From: Candidatus Saccharimonadota bacterium
GTDB lineage: Bacteria > Patescibacteriota > Saccharimonadia > Saccharimonadales > UBA7683
Reading direction: 5' to 3'
NCBI GenBank assembly: GCA_020427905.1
Contig: JAGQNU010000026.1
Location: 1-6,576 of the forward strand
Length of the DNA stretch: 6,576 nt
Positions 6,226-6,576 of the stretch are shown in pieces. The position numbers and the translations under genes are program-made. Below the pieces are notes generated by a model. That model had not been told where the DNA came from, did not search any database, and saw nothing but the letters and a program-made list of their open reading frames with translations. How positions within the stretch are numbered: position 1 is the first letter of the stretch; each line of letters begins with the position of its first letter.

Positions 6226-6230
6226 AGAGG
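6226..6230 (+). promoter_or_regulatory. gyrB ribosome binding site
   Basis: The purine run GGGAGAGAGGG ends with AGAGG (6226-6230), 6 bases before the GTG at 6237. This supports that GTG as the start; the next in-frame start, ATG for residue 29, would cut into the conserved RPGMYIG motif. Confidence 0.7.
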
Positions 6231-6236
6231 GTATAC

Positions 6237-6576
6237 GTGGCAAAACAAAAAGCCAGTGATTATGATGGCAGTCAAATTCAAGTCCTGGAGGGGCTTGAGC
6301 CAGTTAGAAAACGCCCGGGTATGTATATCGGTAGCACCGGCTACGACGGTGTCCATCATCTTATCAAAGAGATAGCAGATAACTGTATCGATGAGGCAAT
6401 CGCCGGATATGCCACAACTGTATCTATAACTATTCTTGACGATGGTGGTATTACGATTACTGATGATGGTCGTGGTATCCCTGTTGATAAGCACGCCAAG
6501 ACCGGCAAAAGCACGCTCGAGACAGTCTTAACTGTTCTGCACGCTGGTGGTAAGTTCGGTGGCGGTGGCTACAAGG
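6237..6576 (+). CDS. gyrB: DNA gyrase subunit B, N-terminal ATPase part (runs off window)
   Basis: The first 113 residues of a type IIA topoisomerase ATPase subunit, starting with GTG and cut by the window edge. GHKL ATPase motifs are clear: [12 protein letters not shown] (21-32), [13 protein letters not shown] (45-57), in which E45 is the general base and N49 the magnesium ligand by analogy with E. coli E42 and N46, [10 protein letters not shown] (75-84) with D76 for the adenine contact, and [14 protein letters not shown] (100-113) at the start of the ATP lid. Gyrase uses ATP to introduce negative supercoils together with GyrA in the cytoplasm. The GGGGYK lid is typical of GyrB; ParE cannot be excluded without the C-terminus. 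C50 replaces the Ser or Ala common after DN. The gene diverges from the surface protein gene and has its own promoter. Confidence 0.93.
   Translation, partial: MAKQKASDYDGSQIQVLEGLEPVRKRPGMYIGSTGYDGVHHLIKEIADNCIDEAIAGYATTVSITILDDGGITITDDGRGIPVDKHAKTGKSTLETVLTVLHAGGKFGGGGYK

Noticed and set aside
6089..6236. Replication origin with DnaA boxes next to gyrB
   Set aside because: gyrB often lies near the origin, but I found no TTATCCACA-like box or AT-rich unwinding repeats here.
6204..6494. Open - strand frame over the start of gyrB
   Set aside because: It overlaps the conserved GyrB ATPase codons and the gyrB leader, and the GyrB reading is unmistakable.
6237..6576. Topoisomerase IV subunit ParE instead of GyrB
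   Set aside because: The lid start FGGGGYK fits GyrB better, but the distinguishing C-terminal part is outside the window, so some doubt remains.

Overview
This 6.6 kb window looks like a chromosomal segment of a Candidate Phyla Radiation bacterium, most likely Saccharibacteria (TM7). The reasons are: an exported protein whose N-terminus has the motif LPFSPSLINQIGFYSKRLKK ahead of a hydrophobic segment, which I recall from Saccharibacterial surface proteins; DUF11 repeats followed by an LPXTG-type anchor; and a VirD4/TraG-like ATPase preceded by a small 'IEKEWVDKAKK' protein, a pairing I recall from CPR genomes. TGA is used as a stop codon, so the code is standard rather than the recoded UGA code of Gracilibacteria/SR1. 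No database search was possible, so the lineage is an inference from recalled motifs.

Layout. Positions 1-37 hold a probable extended -10 promoter only about 10 bases before the first start codon. On the + strand follow two tightly spaced genes: a 132-residue low-complexity protein (38-436) and a 979-residue membrane-tethered type IV secretion/conjugation-type ATPase (442-3381). They converge on two - strand genes across a gap of about 50 bases that holds only weak inverted repeats. The - strand unit begins at 6088 with a 696-residue sortase-type surface protein (3998-6088). Through a GTGA stop/start overlap it runs into a 189-residue two-helix membrane protein (3432-4001). A 148-base divergent intergenic region (6089-6236) separates it from the 5' end of gyrB (6237 onward, cut by the window edge), which has a near-consensus extended -10 promoter.

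How the parts may fit. The ATPase pair is probably part of a T4SS- or pilus-like machine at the cytoplasmic membrane, and the DUF11 protein is an envelope-anchored stalk or adhesin. Both are plausible tools for the epibiotic, host-attached life of Saccharibacteria, but nothing here ties them to one machine. gyrB is an ordinary housekeeping neighbour. The most notable sequence-level features are a nearly leaderless first gene, cysteine confined almost wholly to the exported protein (15 there, none in the other three complete proteins), repeated Cys-Pro linkers between the DUF11 domains, and short motifs in the disordered tail of the ATPase. I see no RNA gene, CRISPR array, insertion sequence, att site or replication origin. 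No stretch over 300 bases lacks a gene.
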